A stretch of DNA of 64,000 nucleotides from an uncultured Pelagibacteraceae bacterium (GCA_902590395.1 CACIWQ010000001.1:106768-170767); one strand, 5' to 3'; counted from the stretch's first letter, positions 41,033 through 52,106 are shown. Numbers and translations: made by a program. Notes: generated from the letters alone by a model not told the origin.

Positions 41033-42345
41033 AATTTTAACGGTTTACCATTAGCTTTTTCGATAAGTTTACCATCCCAAACAATTGCTTTTCCATTTAC
41101 AATCGTTCCTAAAGGAAAACCTTTTACTTCATAACCATCAAATGGAGTCCAGCCACATTTACTTGCGATCCAATCATTTTTAATAACTTTTTTCATATTC
41201 ATATCCACAATGGTTAAATCAGCATCATATCCTTCTTTGATGTAACCTTTATTTTTTATTCCAAAAATTCTTACTGGATTTTCGCAAACTAATTTTATGA
41301 ATTGATTTAAAGTTAACTTATTATTGTTTATGTGATTAAGCATAAGCGGAACAAGTGTTTGAACTCCTGGCATTCCTGATGGAGTTTGAGGATATTCTTT
41401 CTTTTTATTTTCTAAACTATGCGGAGCATGGTCTGATCCAATAGTATCAGCTAGACCTTCTTTTGCCGCTTTCCAAAGCATATCTTGGTGTTTCTTTTCT
41501 CTAATGGGTGGATTCATTTGCGCAAGTGATCCTAACAATTTGTAACACTGTGGAGCACTTATAGTTAGGTGTTGCGGCGTAATTTCAAAGCTAACATTAC
41601 CTTTATATCTAGATAAAAATTCTACTTCTTCTTTTGTTGTCACATGTAATACATGTATTTTTTTATTATACCTCTCTGCAATTTTTACTACTCTTCTGGT
41701 TGAAGACATTGCGCATTCTTCATTTCTCCATATTGGATGAGAGCTAACATCACCTTTTTTTATAAATTTTTTTCTAAGATTTAAGATATCTTCATCTTCT
41801 GAATGGATAGCAACAATTTTAGAACTATTTGAAATAACTTTTTCTATATCTTTTTCATCCTTTACTAAGAGATTTCCAGTAGAAGAGCCCGCAAATAATT
41901 TTACTCCACAACATCCTTCAAGTTGATCAACCTTTCTTAAATCTTCCATATTTTGAGGAGTAGCACCAAAATAAAATGCATAATTAGAAAACATTCTATT
42001 TTTGGCTAAGCTAAGTTTTTTATTAAATTCTGCTTGATTAGATGTTGGTGGATTAGTGTTGGGCATTTCAAAAACAGATGTTACTCCACCCATAACAGCT
42101 GCCTTGCTCCCCGATTCTAGATCTTCAACATCCGTAGAGCCTGGTTCTCTAAAATGAACCTGAGTATCTATAACGCCAGGTAAAATGATAAGATTATTAG
42201 CATCTAAGATTTTTTCATTTGAAGTTTTTTCGATTTTACCAATATTTTTTATGATTCCCTCGGAAATACCTATATCAACAGTTTTTAATTGTTGATCAAT
42301 AAAACATTTGCCATTTTTTAAGATAAGATCAAAAGTAGCGGGCAT
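41029..42345 (-). CDS. pyrC: Dihydroorotase, type I-like
   Basis: DTQVHFREPGSTDVEDLESGSKAAVMGGVTSVFEMPNTNP; IGSDHAPH; start moved to ATG 42345 (MPATFDLILKN) to remove the overlap with the divergent gene. Confidence 0.85.
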   Translation of the reverse strand: MPATFDLILKNGKCFIDQQLKTVDIGISEGIIKNIGKIEKTSNEKILDANNLIILPGVIDTQVHFREPGSTDVEDLESGSKAAVMGGVTSVFEMPNTNPPTSNQAEFNKKLSLAKNRMFSNYAFYFGATPQNMEDLRKVDQLEGCCGVKLFAGSSTGNLLVKDEKDIEKVISNSSKIVAIHSEDEDILNLRKKFIKKGDVSSHPIWRNEECAMSSTRRVVKIAERYNKKIHVLHVTTKEEVEFLSRYKGNVSFEITPQHLTISAPQCYKLLGSLAQMNPPIREKKHQDMLWKAAKEGLADTIGSDHAPHSLENKKKEYPQTPSGMPGVQTLVPLMLNHINNNKLTLNQFIKLVCENPVRIFGIKNKGYIKEGYDADLTIVDMNMKKVIKNDWIASKCGWTPFDGYEVKGFPLGTIVNGKAIVWDGKLIEKANGKPLKF

Positions 42346-42387
42346 TCTGAATGTATTTAATATATTATAGATATAAAATTTGCAAAT

Positions 42388-43278
42388 ATGGAAAAAAATG
42401 AAGTTGTAACTCTGGAAGAACGTGGGTTTATACAAGTGAAAGGACCCGAGGCCAAAGATTTTTTACAAAATATAGTAACTAACGACATAGAAAAAGTAAC
42501 AAATAATTTAACAATTTTTTCTTCAATATTAACCGCCCAGGGTAAATATTTATTTGATTTTTTTATAATAAAAATAAAAGATAGCTATCTTCTTGAATGT
42601 GAAAAAAAATCTACTTTAGAAATTATAAAACTCTTAAATTATTATAAATTAAGATCAAAAGTTGATTTCGTTGACTTGAGCGAAAAATATGTTGCTGCAG
42701 TAATATCTTTAGAAAAGTTTAAAGAAATTGAAAATTCTGACATTTCAACAGGCAAAAGAATAAATTATCGAGAAGACCCGGTTTATATTGATCCGAGAAA
42801 CATTAATTTAGGTGCAAAAATTGTATCTAAACTTGAAAATATACATCTCACAATTAAGAAATTAAACTTAGTTATTGTTGATAAAAAAAAATATTATAAT
42901 AAAAGCTTTGAGTTAGGAATACCTCAAATTGATTTAGATAAATTGAGAGACAAAATTTTTGGTATTGAAAATAATTTAGACGAGTTAAAAGGAATTGATT
43001 TTAAAAAAGGTTGCTACGTAGGACAGGAAAATACATCAAGAATTAAACTAAGAAATAAACTGAGAAGACGAATATTGCCAGTTCAAAAAATTGATGGAAA
43101 ATTTTCTGAAAATGAAATAATTAAATATAAAGATAATGAAGTTGGAAAAATTATGATAAGCGAACCCTATTCATTTGCTTTAATTAAAGTTGTAGATCCT
43201 GATTTAAAAGAATTTAATAACAAAGAGCTTATTTGCGGAAATTCTAAAGTTAAAATATTGAAACCTGATTGGATCTAA
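42388..43278 (+). CDS. ygfZ: YgfZ/GcvT-like tRNA-modifying / Fe-S-related protein
   Basis: KGCYVGQENTSRIKLRNKLRRRILPV signature. Confidence 0.9.
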   Translation: MEKNEVVTLEERGFIQVKGPEAKDFLQNIVTNDIEKVTNNLTIFSSILTAQGKYLFDFFIIKIKDSYLLECEKKSTLEIIKLLNYYKLRSKVDFVDLSEKYVAAVISLEKFKEIENSDISTGKRINYREDPVYIDPRNINLGAKIVSKLENIHLTIKKLNLVIVDKKKYYNKSFELGIPQIDLDKLRDKIFGIENNLDELKGIDFKKGCYVGQENTSRIKLRNKLRRRILPVQKIDGKFSENEIIKYKDNEVGKIMISEPYSFALIKVVDPDLKEFNNKELICGNSKVKILKPDWI

Positions 43279-43892
43279 TTAAAAAAATTAAATATATTAA
43301 TCAAAACATAAAAAGCTAAAGTGGACATAAATATTATTATAAATATATTTATTATTTTCCAAATTTTTATAGTTTTAAGATAATTAGATAAAAACTTTGA
43401 CATATACCCAATTGTAAAAAAGAATATAAAAGAAGATATGGAAGCTCCTATACCAAAAAGAATTTTTTGATTAAGTATAAAGTCTTTAGAAAAATTACCT
43501 AAAAAAAAGACAGTATCAGAATAAACGTGTGGATTGAGATACGTAAAGCCTAATGTTTTAGAAACAACTGCTGTCAATGAATGCTTGGTTTTTTTAATAT
43601 CTAAATTTGACTTATATATTTCGCCATAAATTTTTCTCCGCATGAAATTTAGTAAAAAAATTAAAAGCAATATATTCAATATCAATTCAATTAATGGAGT
43701 AAAAAAGTACTGAAAATAATTAAATATGAATATTCCCAAAAAAATTAATAAAAAATCAGACAAAGCACAAATTAAACAAACAATAAAAACAAATTCTTTT
43801 TTAAGACCTTGCTCTATAACAAATATATTTTGAGCTCCTAATGCTAAAATTAAACTTAATCCTGTTATAAAACCTAATATAAAATATGTCAT
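43275..43892 (-). CDS. LysE/ArgO-family amino acid exporter
   Basis: GFITGLSLILALGAQNIFVIEQGLKKE N-terminus typical of LysE; six predicted TM segments. Confidence 0.85.
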   Translation of the reverse strand: MTYFILGFITGLSLILALGAQNIFVIEQGLKKEFVFIVCLICALSDFLLIFLGIFIFNYFQYFFTPLIELILNILLLIFLLNFMRRKIYGEIYKSNLDIKKTKHSLTAVVSKTLGFTYLNPHVYSDTVFFLGNFSKDFILNQKILFGIGASISSFIFFFTIGYMSKFLSNYLKTIKIWKIINIFIIIFMSTLAFYVLINIFNFFN

Positions 43893-43899
43893 TTTAATC

Positions 43900-43985
43900 T
43901 GGTGCGGTTAGAGAGACTCGAACTCTCACTGGGAAACCCCACTTGGCCCTCAACCAAGCCTGTCTACCAATTCCAGCATAACCGC
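43900..43985 (-). tRNA. tRNA-Leu (anticodon GAG)
   Basis: Reverse strand GCGGTTATGCTGGAATTGGTAGACAGGCTTGGTTGAGGGCCAAG...GTTCGAGTCTCTCTAACCGCACCA; class II long variable arm; encoded CCA. Confidence 0.95.
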
Positions 43986-44040
43986 TTCTGCGTCAGAATA
44001 AGTTAATGACATCCTATATTCAAGTTGGTAGATTTTGGCT

Positions 44041-45030
44041 ATGGAGTTAAAAGAACAAATAAAAAAAGAAACTGATCCAATTTATAAAAAAGTTTCTAAA
44101 ATTATTCCTGAAATTGAATGGGCTTTCCATGCCCCTTTAATTCATAAAATTAATAAATTAAAAAAAGAAAAAAATGCAGTTATTTTAGCTCATAACTATC
44201 AAACGCCAGAAATTTTTTATGGCATAGCTGATATAGCAGCCGATTCATTAGCTCTGGCTGTAGAAGCAGAAAAAACTAAAGCTAATATAATTGTGATGTG
44301 TGGAGTGCATTTTATGGCTGAAACTGCAAAACTAATGAATCCAAATAAAAAAGTTTTATTGCCAGATATGGCGGCTGGATGCTCATTAGCATCTTCAATT
44401 ACTGGTAAAGATGTACAAATGCTTAAAGAAAAATATCCTGGTGTACCTGTTGTAACATATGTAAACACATCCGCTGATGTTAAAGCCGAATCAGATATAT
44501 GTTGTACTTCTGCAAATGCAGTAAAAGTTGTGGAATCTCTTGGTGTAGATAAAGTAATTTTTCTTCCAGACCATTATTTGGCAAATTATGTGCAAAAAAA
44601 TACAAAAGTTAAAATTATTTCTTGGCAAGGCACTTGTATAGTCCACGAAAAATTTACTGGAAAAGAAGTTGAAGATATTAGAAAAGAAAATCCTGATATT
44701 AAAGTTATTGCACACCCAGAATGTCCTCCTGACGTAATCAGCGCTTCAGATTTTGCTGGATCAACCTCAAATATGGTAAAATATGTTAAAGAAAATCAAC
44801 CTAAAAAGGTTTTGCTAGTAACAGAATGCTCAATGAGTGACAATGTTCAGATTGAGAATCCCAATGTACAATTCATAAAACCCTGTAATCTTTGTCCTCA
44901 TATGAAAAAAATTACACTTAACAAAGTATATGATTGTTTAAAAAATGAAACTAATGAAATTAAAATAGGCAATAATATAGCAGAGATGGCTAGAAAATCT
45001 GTACAGAGAATGGCCGCCATAGGTCGTTAA
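44041..45030 (+). CDS. nadA: Quinolinate synthase
   Basis: AVILAHNYQTPEIFYGIADIAADSLALA, VVTYVNTSADVKAESDICCTSANA, HPECPPDV, NPNVQFIKPCNLCPHMKKITL. Confidence 0.97.
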   Translation: MELKEQIKKETDPIYKKVSKIIPEIEWAFHAPLIHKINKLKKEKNAVILAHNYQTPEIFYGIADIAADSLALAVEAEKTKANIIVMCGVHFMAETAKLMNPNKKVLLPDMAAGCSLASSITGKDVQMLKEKYPGVPVVTYVNTSADVKAESDICCTSANAVKVVESLGVDKVIFLPDHYLANYVQKNTKVKIISWQGTCIVHEKFTGKEVEDIRKENPDIKVIAHPECPPDVISASDFAGSTSNMVKYVKENQPKKVLLVTECSMSDNVQIENPNVQFIKPCNLCPHMKKITLNKVYDCLKNETNEIKIGNNIAEMARKSVQRMAAIGR

Positions 45031-45040
45031 TTATCTAAAC

Positions 45041-45856
45041 GTGATAACTAAAAATTTAGTAAAACATGCAATGTTGGAGGATTTAAGACCTTCTGGTGAC
45101 ATTACCAGTCAACTCATAAGAAATAATAACAAATTAAAAGCAAAAATAATTTCAAATGAAAATTGTATAATTGGTGGATTAAATTATGCAAAAGAAGCTT
45201 TTAAATATTCAGATAAAAAGATTATTTTTAAAACAAAAACTAAAGATGGAAAAAAAATAAAAAAAGGAAAGATTGTTGCTACAGTATACGGAAAACCCAA
45301 AGCAATTCTAAAAAGCGAAAGGGTAGCTCTAAATTTTTTAAGTCTTATCTCTGGTGTAGCAACAAAAACAAGAAAATTTGTAAATAGGATAAAAGGTAAA
45401 AGCTGTAATGTTTGCTGTACAAGAAAAACTTTACCAAATTTAAGATCGATACAAAAATATGGTGTTAGACTAGGAGGGGGAATTAACCACAGGTTTAACT
45501 TAAGTGATGAAATTTTAATTAAAGATAATCACATCGCTATAGAAGAAAATATTCGAAAATTAGTTAAGAGAGCCATAAAAAGTAAAAAAGGTAAAAAAAT
45601 TACAGTCGAGGTAGACAATTTAAACCAGCTGAAAAAAATTTTAGGTTTAAAATTTAATAGGATATTATTTGATAATATGAATCCGAAAAATCTCAGAAAA
45701 GCAGTTAAGCTATCAAATAAACTTTACGAAACTGAAGCTTCTGGAGGTATTAATTTAAAAAATGTAAGAAAAATTGCATCTACCGGAGTTAAGAGAATAT
45801 CAGTAGGTCAAATTACTCACAGTTCTCCAGCTATTAATTTTAAATTAGAAATATAA
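45041..45856 (+). CDS. nadC: Nicotinate-nucleotide pyrophosphorylase (carboxylating)
   Basis: ALNFLSLISGVATKT, CTRKTLPNLRSIQKYGVRLGGGINHRFNLSDEILIKDNH, EASGGINLKNV. Confidence 0.96.
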   Translation: MITKNLVKHAMLEDLRPSGDITSQLIRNNNKLKAKIISNENCIIGGLNYAKEAFKYSDKKIIFKTKTKDGKKIKKGKIVATVYGKPKAILKSERVALNFLSLISGVATKTRKFVNRIKGKSCNVCCTRKTLPNLRSIQKYGVRLGGGINHRFNLSDEILIKDNHIAIEENIRKLVKRAIKSKKGKKITVEVDNLNQLKKILGLKFNRILFDNMNPKNLRKAVKLSNKLYETEASGGINLKNVRKIASTGVKRISVGQITHSSPAINFKLEI

Positions 45857-45857
45857 A

Positions 45858-46496
45858 ATGAAAAAAAATAATTTTCCTAGCAAAATTGCAGTTTTTCCTT
45901 TGTCAAATGCAATATTTTTTCCAAGAACTATTTTGCCTTTAAATATATTTGAAGATCGATATATACAATTGGTTAATGACTGCATGAAGGAAAATAGAAT
46001 GTTTGGAATGGTGCAACCAAGAAATAAGAAAGACACAACACCCGAAGTTTATAAAATCGGATGCTTGGGCAGAATTACAAGTTTCAATGAAACTACCGAT
46101 AAGCGATTTATAATAAGTCTATCTGGTATAATTAGATTTAGAATAAAAAAAGAACTTGAAGAAGTTAAACTTTATCGTAATTTTGAGGTTGATTATTCTG
46201 AATTTTTAGATGATTTAGACGAAAAAAAAAATCAGGATATAAATTATAATAAAAAAAATTTAATGAATACTATAAAAAATTACTTTCAAAAAATTGGTTA
46301 CCCAATTGACTATAAGGAATTGGAAAAACTGAATTTAGACTTATTAGTAAGTACAGTTGCTATGATTAGCCCTTTTTCTGTTGAGGAAAAACAAAAATTG
46401 GTTGAAACGGTAAAAATTGAAGATAAAGCTAAAACATTAAGTGAAATTATAAATTTTAATCTCTTAGATTTTCAAGAAAATAAAACTGTTCAGTAA
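45858..46496 (+). CDS. Stand-alone Lon substrate-binding domain protein
   Basis: IAVFPLSNAIFFPRTILPLNIFEDRYIQLVNDCM; no ATPase or protease domain. Confidence 0.9.
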   Translation: MKKNNFPSKIAVFPLSNAIFFPRTILPLNIFEDRYIQLVNDCMKENRMFGMVQPRNKKDTTPEVYKIGCLGRITSFNETTDKRFIISLSGIIRFRIKKELEEVKLYRNFEVDYSEFLDDLDEKKNQDINYNKKNLMNTIKNYFQKIGYPIDYKELEKLNLDLLVSTVAMISPFSVEEKQKLVETVKIEDKAKTLSEIINFNLLDFQENKTVQ

Positions 46497-46511
46497 TTTA
46501 AATACTTCTAT

Positions 46512-49142
46512 TTATTTTTTTTTCTTCAAATATGCCTGTGCAGCAGCTAATCTAGCAATTGGTACTCTGTATGGTGAACAAGAAACATAGTTTAGTTTAG
46601 CTCTTTCACAGAACTCTACACTAGATGGATCTCCGCCATGCTCTCCACAAATACCCAGTTTTAAAGATCTTTTTTGTTTTCTGCCCCGTTCTGTTGCAAT
46701 TTTTATCAATTCACCTACTCCTCTCTCATCAATACTTACGAAAGGATCTTTATTAAAAATTTTATTTTCAACATAATCGTTTAAAAATTTTCCAGAATCG
46801 TCTCTGCTGATCCCGAAAGTAGTTTGGGTTAAATCATTAGTTCCAAAACTAAAGAAATCAGCAAACTTTGCAATGTCATTTGCTCTTAAGGCTGCTCTAG
46901 GTAATTCAATCATAGTCCCCACGTAATACTTTATTTTTATAGAGTGCGTTTTTTGAATTTTATCTGCTGTTTTGTCTACTAAATTTCTAAGTATTTGTAT
47001 TTCTGCCGCCGTGGAAACTAAAGGCACCATAATTTCTGGCACAACTAACTTAATTTTTTTTCTTTTACATTGTGCCAAAGCTTCAAAAATAGCCTGGCAT
47101 TGCATTTGATAAATTTCTGGAAAAGAAATACCTAATCTGCATCCTCTGTGTCCTAACATAGGATTTTGTTCGTGAAGTTCAATAATTCTCGATTTTATAT
47201 CCTGATGACTAATATTTAATTCTTTAGCAATATCATCCACATCCTTATCTGTTTTTGGCAAGAATTCATGTAGCGGAGGATCTAAAAGTCTAACCGTAAC
47301 TGGCAAACCATTCATTATTTTAAAAATTTCAAAAAAATCACTTTTTTGATAAGGTAGAAGTTTCGCTAAAGCAGTCTTCCTATCTTCGGCTGTTTTAGAC
47401 AATATCATTTGCCTTACAGAAATAATTCTTTTTTCATCAAAAAACATATGTTCTGTTCTGCATAGACCAATTCCTTCTGCTCCAAAATCTCTTGCAGTTT
47501 TAGTATCAACTGGTGTTTCTGAATTAGTTCTAACTTTTAATTTTCTGTACTGGTCAGCCCATTTCATTAATTTTGAGAAATCTCCAGATATATCTGGTTT
47601 AACAGTAGGCACTTGCCCCTGCATTACTTTCCCACTGCCACCATCTATAGTAATAACTTCTCCTTCTTTTATTTCAAAATTACCAGATTTGAATTGCTTA
47701 TTTTCGTAATCAATTTTAATTTCACTTGATCCTGAAACACATGGTTTGCCCATGCCTCTAGCAACGACAGCAGCATGGCTAGTCATTCCTCCTCTTGCTG
47801 TAAGTATTCCCTTTGCCGCATGCATTCCATTGATATCCTCTGGGGAAGTTTCAATTCTAACTAATATGGTATCCTGCATTTGTTCTTTTAATCTTTCTGC
47901 TTCATCGGCAGAAAAAGTAACTTTACCACTGGCTGCACCCGGAGATGCTGGTAAACCAGATGCTATTATTTTTTTTTCTGCTTTTTCGTCCAACGTGGGA
48001 TGCAGCAAGGTATCTAAAGTGTTTGGATCTACTCTTAAAATAGCCTCCTTTTTTGATATTAATTTCTCTTGCACCATGTCAACCGCAATCTTTATTGCGG
48101 CTTTTGCAGTTCTTTTTCCAGACCTTGTCTGAAGCATCCATAATTTATTGTTTTCAACAGTAAACTCAATATCTTGCATATCTCTATATTTTTTTTCCAA
48201 TTGATTAAAAAATTTTTTTAATTGCTGAAAAATGCTTGGCATAGATTTATTCATATTAACTAAATTTTGTGGAGTTCTAGTTCCTGCAACCACATCCTCC
48301 CCTTGTGCATTAATCAAATATTCTCCAAACATTTTTTTTAATCCTGTTGATGGATCTCTTGTAAAACCTACTCCCGTTGCACAATCCTTACCCATATTAC
48401 CAAATACCATAGCTTGAACATTCACAGCGGTACCCCAATGATCAGGTATATAATTTATTTTTCTGTATGTTTTGGCCCTTTTACTATTCCAGGACAAAAA
48501 TACAGCGCTAATTGCTCCCCACAGCTGCTTGTTTACATCTTGGGGAAAATCTTTTTTAGTTTTTTCTTTAACAAGATCTTTAAAATTTTGTATTAACCCG
48601 TCCCAATCTTTCTCTTCTAATTCTGTATCTTGTATAACTCCCTTGGTAAGTTTGTAATTTTCTATTAACTCTTCAAATAAATATGATTGGATTCCGAGAA
48701 CCACATTGCTATACATTTGAATAAATCTTCTATAGCTATCTTTAGCAAAACGACCATTGGAAGTTTTATTTTTTAAGGCAATAACCGTTTTATCATTTAA
48801 ACCTAAATTTAAAATTGTATCCATCATACCTGGCATTGAAACTCTTGCTCCCGACCTAACAGAAACCAATAAAGGGTTGGACAAATCTCCAAATTTTTTT
48901 TTTGATATTTTTTCAATTACTTTAATTTCTTTGTTTGTTTGTGAAACTATCTGCTTTGGTATTTTATTATTGTTCCTAAAATAATATTCGCACGCTTTCG
49001 TTGAAATTGTAAATCCAGGTGGAACCGGCAATCCTAATTTAGCCATTTGAGCCAGGTTAGCTCCTTTTCCTCCGAGAATTTCTTTGTTGTGAGAAATATT
49101 ATTGGAAGTTTTATTATTAAATCTAAATACTAATTTTTCCAT
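46512..49142 (-). CDS. ppdK: Pyruvate, phosphate dikinase
   Basis: GGKGANLAQMAKLGLPVPPGFTIS, GGMTSHAAVVARGMGKPCVSG, FGTNDLTQTTFGISRDD. Confidence 0.97.
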   Translation of the reverse strand: MEKLVFRFNNKTSNNISHNKEILGGKGANLAQMAKLGLPVPPGFTISTKACEYYFRNNNKIPKQIVSQTNKEIKVIEKISKKKFGDLSNPLLVSVRSGARVSMPGMMDTILNLGLNDKTVIALKNKTSNGRFAKDSYRRFIQMYSNVVLGIQSYLFEELIENYKLTKGVIQDTELEEKDWDGLIQNFKDLVKEKTKKDFPQDVNKQLWGAISAVFLSWNSKRAKTYRKINYIPDHWGTAVNVQAMVFGNMGKDCATGVGFTRDPSTGLKKMFGEYLINAQGEDVVAGTRTPQNLVNMNKSMPSIFQQLKKFFNQLEKKYRDMQDIEFTVENNKLWMLQTRSGKRTAKAAIKIAVDMVQEKLISKKEAILRVDPNTLDTLLHPTLDEKAEKKIIASGLPASPGAASGKVTFSADEAERLKEQMQDTILVRIETSPEDINGMHAAKGILTARGGMTSHAAVVARGMGKPCVSGSSEIKIDYENKQFKSGNFEIKEGEVITIDGGSGKVMQGQVPTVKPDISGDFSKLMKWADQYRKLKVRTNSETPVDTKTARDFGAEGIGLCRTEHMFFDEKRIISVRQMILSKTAEDRKTALAKLLPYQKSDFFEIFKIMNGLPVTVRLLDPPLHEFLPKTDKDVDDIAKELNISHQDIKSRIIELHEQNPMLGHRGCRLGISFPEIYQMQCQAIFEALAQCKRKKIKLVVPEIMVPLVSTAAEIQILRNLVDKTADKIQKTHSIKIKYYVGTMIELPRAALRANDIAKFADFFSFGTNDLTQTTFGISRDDSGKFLNDYVENKIFNKDPFVSIDERGVGELIKIATERGRKQKRSLKLGICGEHGGDPSSVEFCERAKLNYVSCSPYRVPIARLAAAQAYLKKKK

Positions 49143-51209
49143 TTATGCGCCTTCCATTTTAGAAAAATCTATAAAATTATTATAGGTCTTGCAAAACATT
49201 TGAAGTAATTCTAGACGGTTTTTTTTAATATCCAAATTTTCATCATTAACAATTACATTATCGAAAAAATTATCTGTAGTAAGCTTTGCATCTGCTAATA
49301 TTTTTAACGTTTCGTCATATCTTTCTTGGCTTTTTGTACTTAAAAAATATTTTCTAATTTCATTTATTTTATCAAATAAATGTTTTTCTTCGTCTTTTTT
49401 AAATAAAATCGAATCTGGTTGACCCATAATATTTGCTTTTTCGTTTTTTGACTCTTGATTTACAATATTTGAAGCTCTTTTATATGTTCCAATTATGTTT
49501 TTACATACATCTTTTGAAATATTTTTGTTCAAAACTAGACATTTTTTGTACAATGTTAAGAAATTATCTCCTGTATTAGAGGACTCAACAGCGTCAATTA
49601 TATCATTTCTTATTTTTTTATCTTTAAGTAAATTTTTAAATCTTTCTTTTAAAAAGGTAAGAACATCCTTAAATGTAAGGCTGTTTGAAAATTTTACATT
49701 TTGCTCACCATACAGAACAATAGAATAACTTATTAAATCTTTTAGTTTAATGCTCAAATTATTTTCAGTAATTGTTCTAATCAACCCGATTGCTGTTCTT
49801 CTCAATGCAAATGGGTCTTTTGAACTGGTTGGTTTTTCGTTTATTCCAAAAAAACCTACCAGAATGTCAATTTTATCAATTAGAGCTACTGCAATACTAA
49901 TTGGTTTTTTTGCAACTTCACTGTCGATACCTGTTGGAAGATAATGGTCACTGATGGCCAAAGAAATATCATCTGAAAATCCCTGCACTTTTGCAAAATA
50001 TTTTCCCATAACTCCTTGTAGCTCAGGATATTCCCCTACGAGATCTGAAACCAAATCAGCTTTGCAAATTGAAGATGCTATTTCGACTTTTTCTTTGCTT
50101 AAATTTAATTGATCTGAAATTAAAGATGAAAGTTTTCTTAATCTTTGCGTCCTATCATAATACGTTCCCAGTTGATTGAAAAAAGATAGTGATTTTAGTT
50201 TAGTTATTTGTTTTACTAAATTTTGAGTTCTGTTTTTTTCCCAAAAAAATTTAGCATCGGATAATCTTGCTTCAATGACTCTTTGATTTCCAGTTTTAAT
50301 ATAGCCTTTTACATCTGGTAAATTTGAAACCAAAAGAAATAGATTGGTTAATTCATTTTTGCTATCAAAAAGCGGAAAGTATTTCTGATGTTGTTGCATT
50401 GTAACAATTAAAATTTCATGCGGAACTTCCAAGTAAGCCTCGTCAAATTTGCATAAAATCACATTGGGGTTTTCTACCAAATTAACAACTTCATTTACTA
50501 GATTAGTATTTATATTATTTTGCAATTTTCTAATGCTGCAAATGTTATTTATTTTTTTAATGATTATATTTTTTCTCTTTTCATGATCTAAAATGATGTT
50601 TTCATATTCTAAAATTTTTAAATAAGACTTAAAACTGTTTACTTTTTTTTCTTTATCTTCTTTTTCTCCGTCGATAATTGTCAAGTTTCCACTTTTCAAG
50701 TGAAAAAAATCAAAATTTATTACTTTGTTATTTAATAGTGCAATTATAGATTTTAATGGACGAGCCCATGTCAAATCATAATTTGACCATCTCATTGATT
50801 TTTTCCATGAATAGTTATTTAGCGTATCGGGCAAAATCGTTTGAAATTCATTTAAAATATTTATTGTTTTTGGTTTTGTTTCGGCAAAATAAAACTCTCC
50901 CTTTTCTATAATTTTTTTATAAACGTCCAACTTGCTTAAATTATTTGATTTTACAAAGCCATCTAGAGCTGCTTGTGGGGCACCAACTTTTGGCCCTTTT
51001 ATAATCTTTTTTTTTTGTTCAATTTTCTCAGGAATTCCGTCTATAACAAATACTAGTCTTTTTGGAGTGGAAAATGAGTTGCTGGATTTAAAATTTATTT
51101 CTTTTTTACGCAAACTGTCTTCGAGCATTTGTTTAATTGCTGTTCTTGCGTGGATTTGGAGCTTTGCTGGAATTTCTTCACTGAAAAGTTCTATAAATAA
51201 TTCGGCCAT
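49143..51209 (-). CDS. glyS: Glycine-tRNA ligase beta subunit
   Basis: MAELFIELFSEEIPAKLQ, FSTPKRLVF, SDHYLPTGIDSEVAKKPISIAVALIDKIDILVGFF. Confidence 0.97.
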   Translation of the reverse strand: MAELFIELFSEEIPAKLQIHARTAIKQMLEDSLRKKEINFKSSNSFSTPKRLVFVIDGIPEKIEQKKKIIKGPKVGAPQAALDGFVKSNNLSKLDVYKKIIEKGEFYFAETKPKTINILNEFQTILPDTLNNYSWKKSMRWSNYDLTWARPLKSIIALLNNKVINFDFFHLKSGNLTIIDGEKEDKEKKVNSFKSYLKILEYENIILDHEKRKNIIIKKINNICSIRKLQNNINTNLVNEVVNLVENPNVILCKFDEAYLEVPHEILIVTMQQHQKYFPLFDSKNELTNLFLLVSNLPDVKGYIKTGNQRVIEARLSDAKFFWEKNRTQNLVKQITKLKSLSFFNQLGTYYDRTQRLRKLSSLISDQLNLSKEKVEIASSICKADLVSDLVGEYPELQGVMGKYFAKVQGFSDDISLAISDHYLPTGIDSEVAKKPISIAVALIDKIDILVGFFGINEKPTSSKDPFALRRTAIGLIRTITENNLSIKLKDLISYSIVLYGEQNVKFSNSLTFKDVLTFLKERFKNLLKDKKIRNDIIDAVESSNTGDNFLTLYKKCLVLNKNISKDVCKNIIGTYKRASNIVNQESKNEKANIMGQPDSILFKKDEEKHLFDKINEIRKYFLSTKSQERYDETLKILADAKLTTDNFFDNVIVNDENLDIKKNRLELLQMFCKTYNNFIDFSKMEGA

Positions 51210-51212
51210 TTT

Positions 51213-52106
51213 TTATTTTTGACTTTCTAACCAACTTTGTCCCGATCCTTTGGCTAACTCTCTTATCCTAGAAATATATTCAGTTCTTTGAGCAACTCCA
51301 ATAACTCCACGTGCATCTAAAAGATTAAAAATATGACTAGCCTTTAAACATTGGTCATATGCTGGTAGTGGTAATTTTTTTTCTAACAATGATTTGCATT
51401 CTGACTCTGCTATTTCAAAGTTTTTTAATAATTTTTCTGTATTGGCAAATTCAAAATTATAAGCAGAAAATTCTTTTTCAGCTTGATAAAAAACTTCTTT
51501 ATATTTTACTCCCTCGTTGTTCCAAATTAATTCAAAAACATTATTTTTTCCTTGAGTAAACATACATATTCTTTCTAATCCGTATGTAAGTTCAACCGAA
51601 ACCGGTTTGCATTCAATTCCGGTCATTTGCTGGAAATATGTGAACTGAGTTATTTCCATTCCATCACACCAAACTTCCCACCCGCGCCCTGCTGCACCGA
51701 GTGTTGGACTTTCCCAATCATCTTCTACAAATCTAATATCGTGCTCATTATGGTTTATTCCTATTGCCGCAAGACTTTTTAAAAAAGTTTTTTTTATATC
51801 GTTAGGTGAAGGTTTGATAATAACTTGAAATTGGTAATAGTGCTGCAAGCGATTTGGATTTTTACCATACCTTCCATCTGTAGGACGTCTCGAAGGCTGT
51901 ACATAGGCAGCCTTCCAAGGATTTGGGCCCAGAGAACGCAAAGTTGTTGCTGGATGAAATGTTCCCGCTCCAACTTCCATGTCATAAGGTTGTAAAATGA
52001 TACAGCCATACTTTCCCCAAAACTTTTGTAAATTTAATATTGTATCTTGAAAACTAACTGGAGTGGGTTTTCCTTTTTTTTTCTTTTCTTTAATTTTTTT
52101 AGGCAT
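51213..52106 (-). CDS. glyQ: Glycine-tRNA ligase alpha subunit
   Basis: [71 protein letters not shown]. Confidence 0.98.
   Translation of the reverse strand: MPKKIKEKKKKGKPTPVSFQDTILNLQKFWGKYGCIILQPYDMEVGAGTFHPATTLRSLGPNPWKAAYVQPSRRPTDGRYGKNPNRLQHYYQFQVIIKPSPNDIKKTFLKSLAAIGINHNEHDIRFVEDDWESPTLGAAGRGWEVWCDGMEITQFTYFQQMTGIECKPVSVELTYGLERICMFTQGKNNVFELIWNNEGVKYKEVFYQAEKEFSAYNFEFANTEKLLKNFEIAESECKSLLEKKLPLPAYDQCLKASHIFNLLDARGVIGVAQRTEYISRIRELAKGSGQSWLESQK

Noticed and set aside
42346-42435. N-terminal 30 residues of the 468-aa dihydroorotase ORF
   Set aside because: They overlap the divergent ygfZ start and are not dihydroorotase-like; ATG 42345 fits the family N-terminus.
47746-48132. 128-aa ORF antisense to ppdK
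   Set aside because: Mirror of conserved PPDK coding sequence; no independent support.
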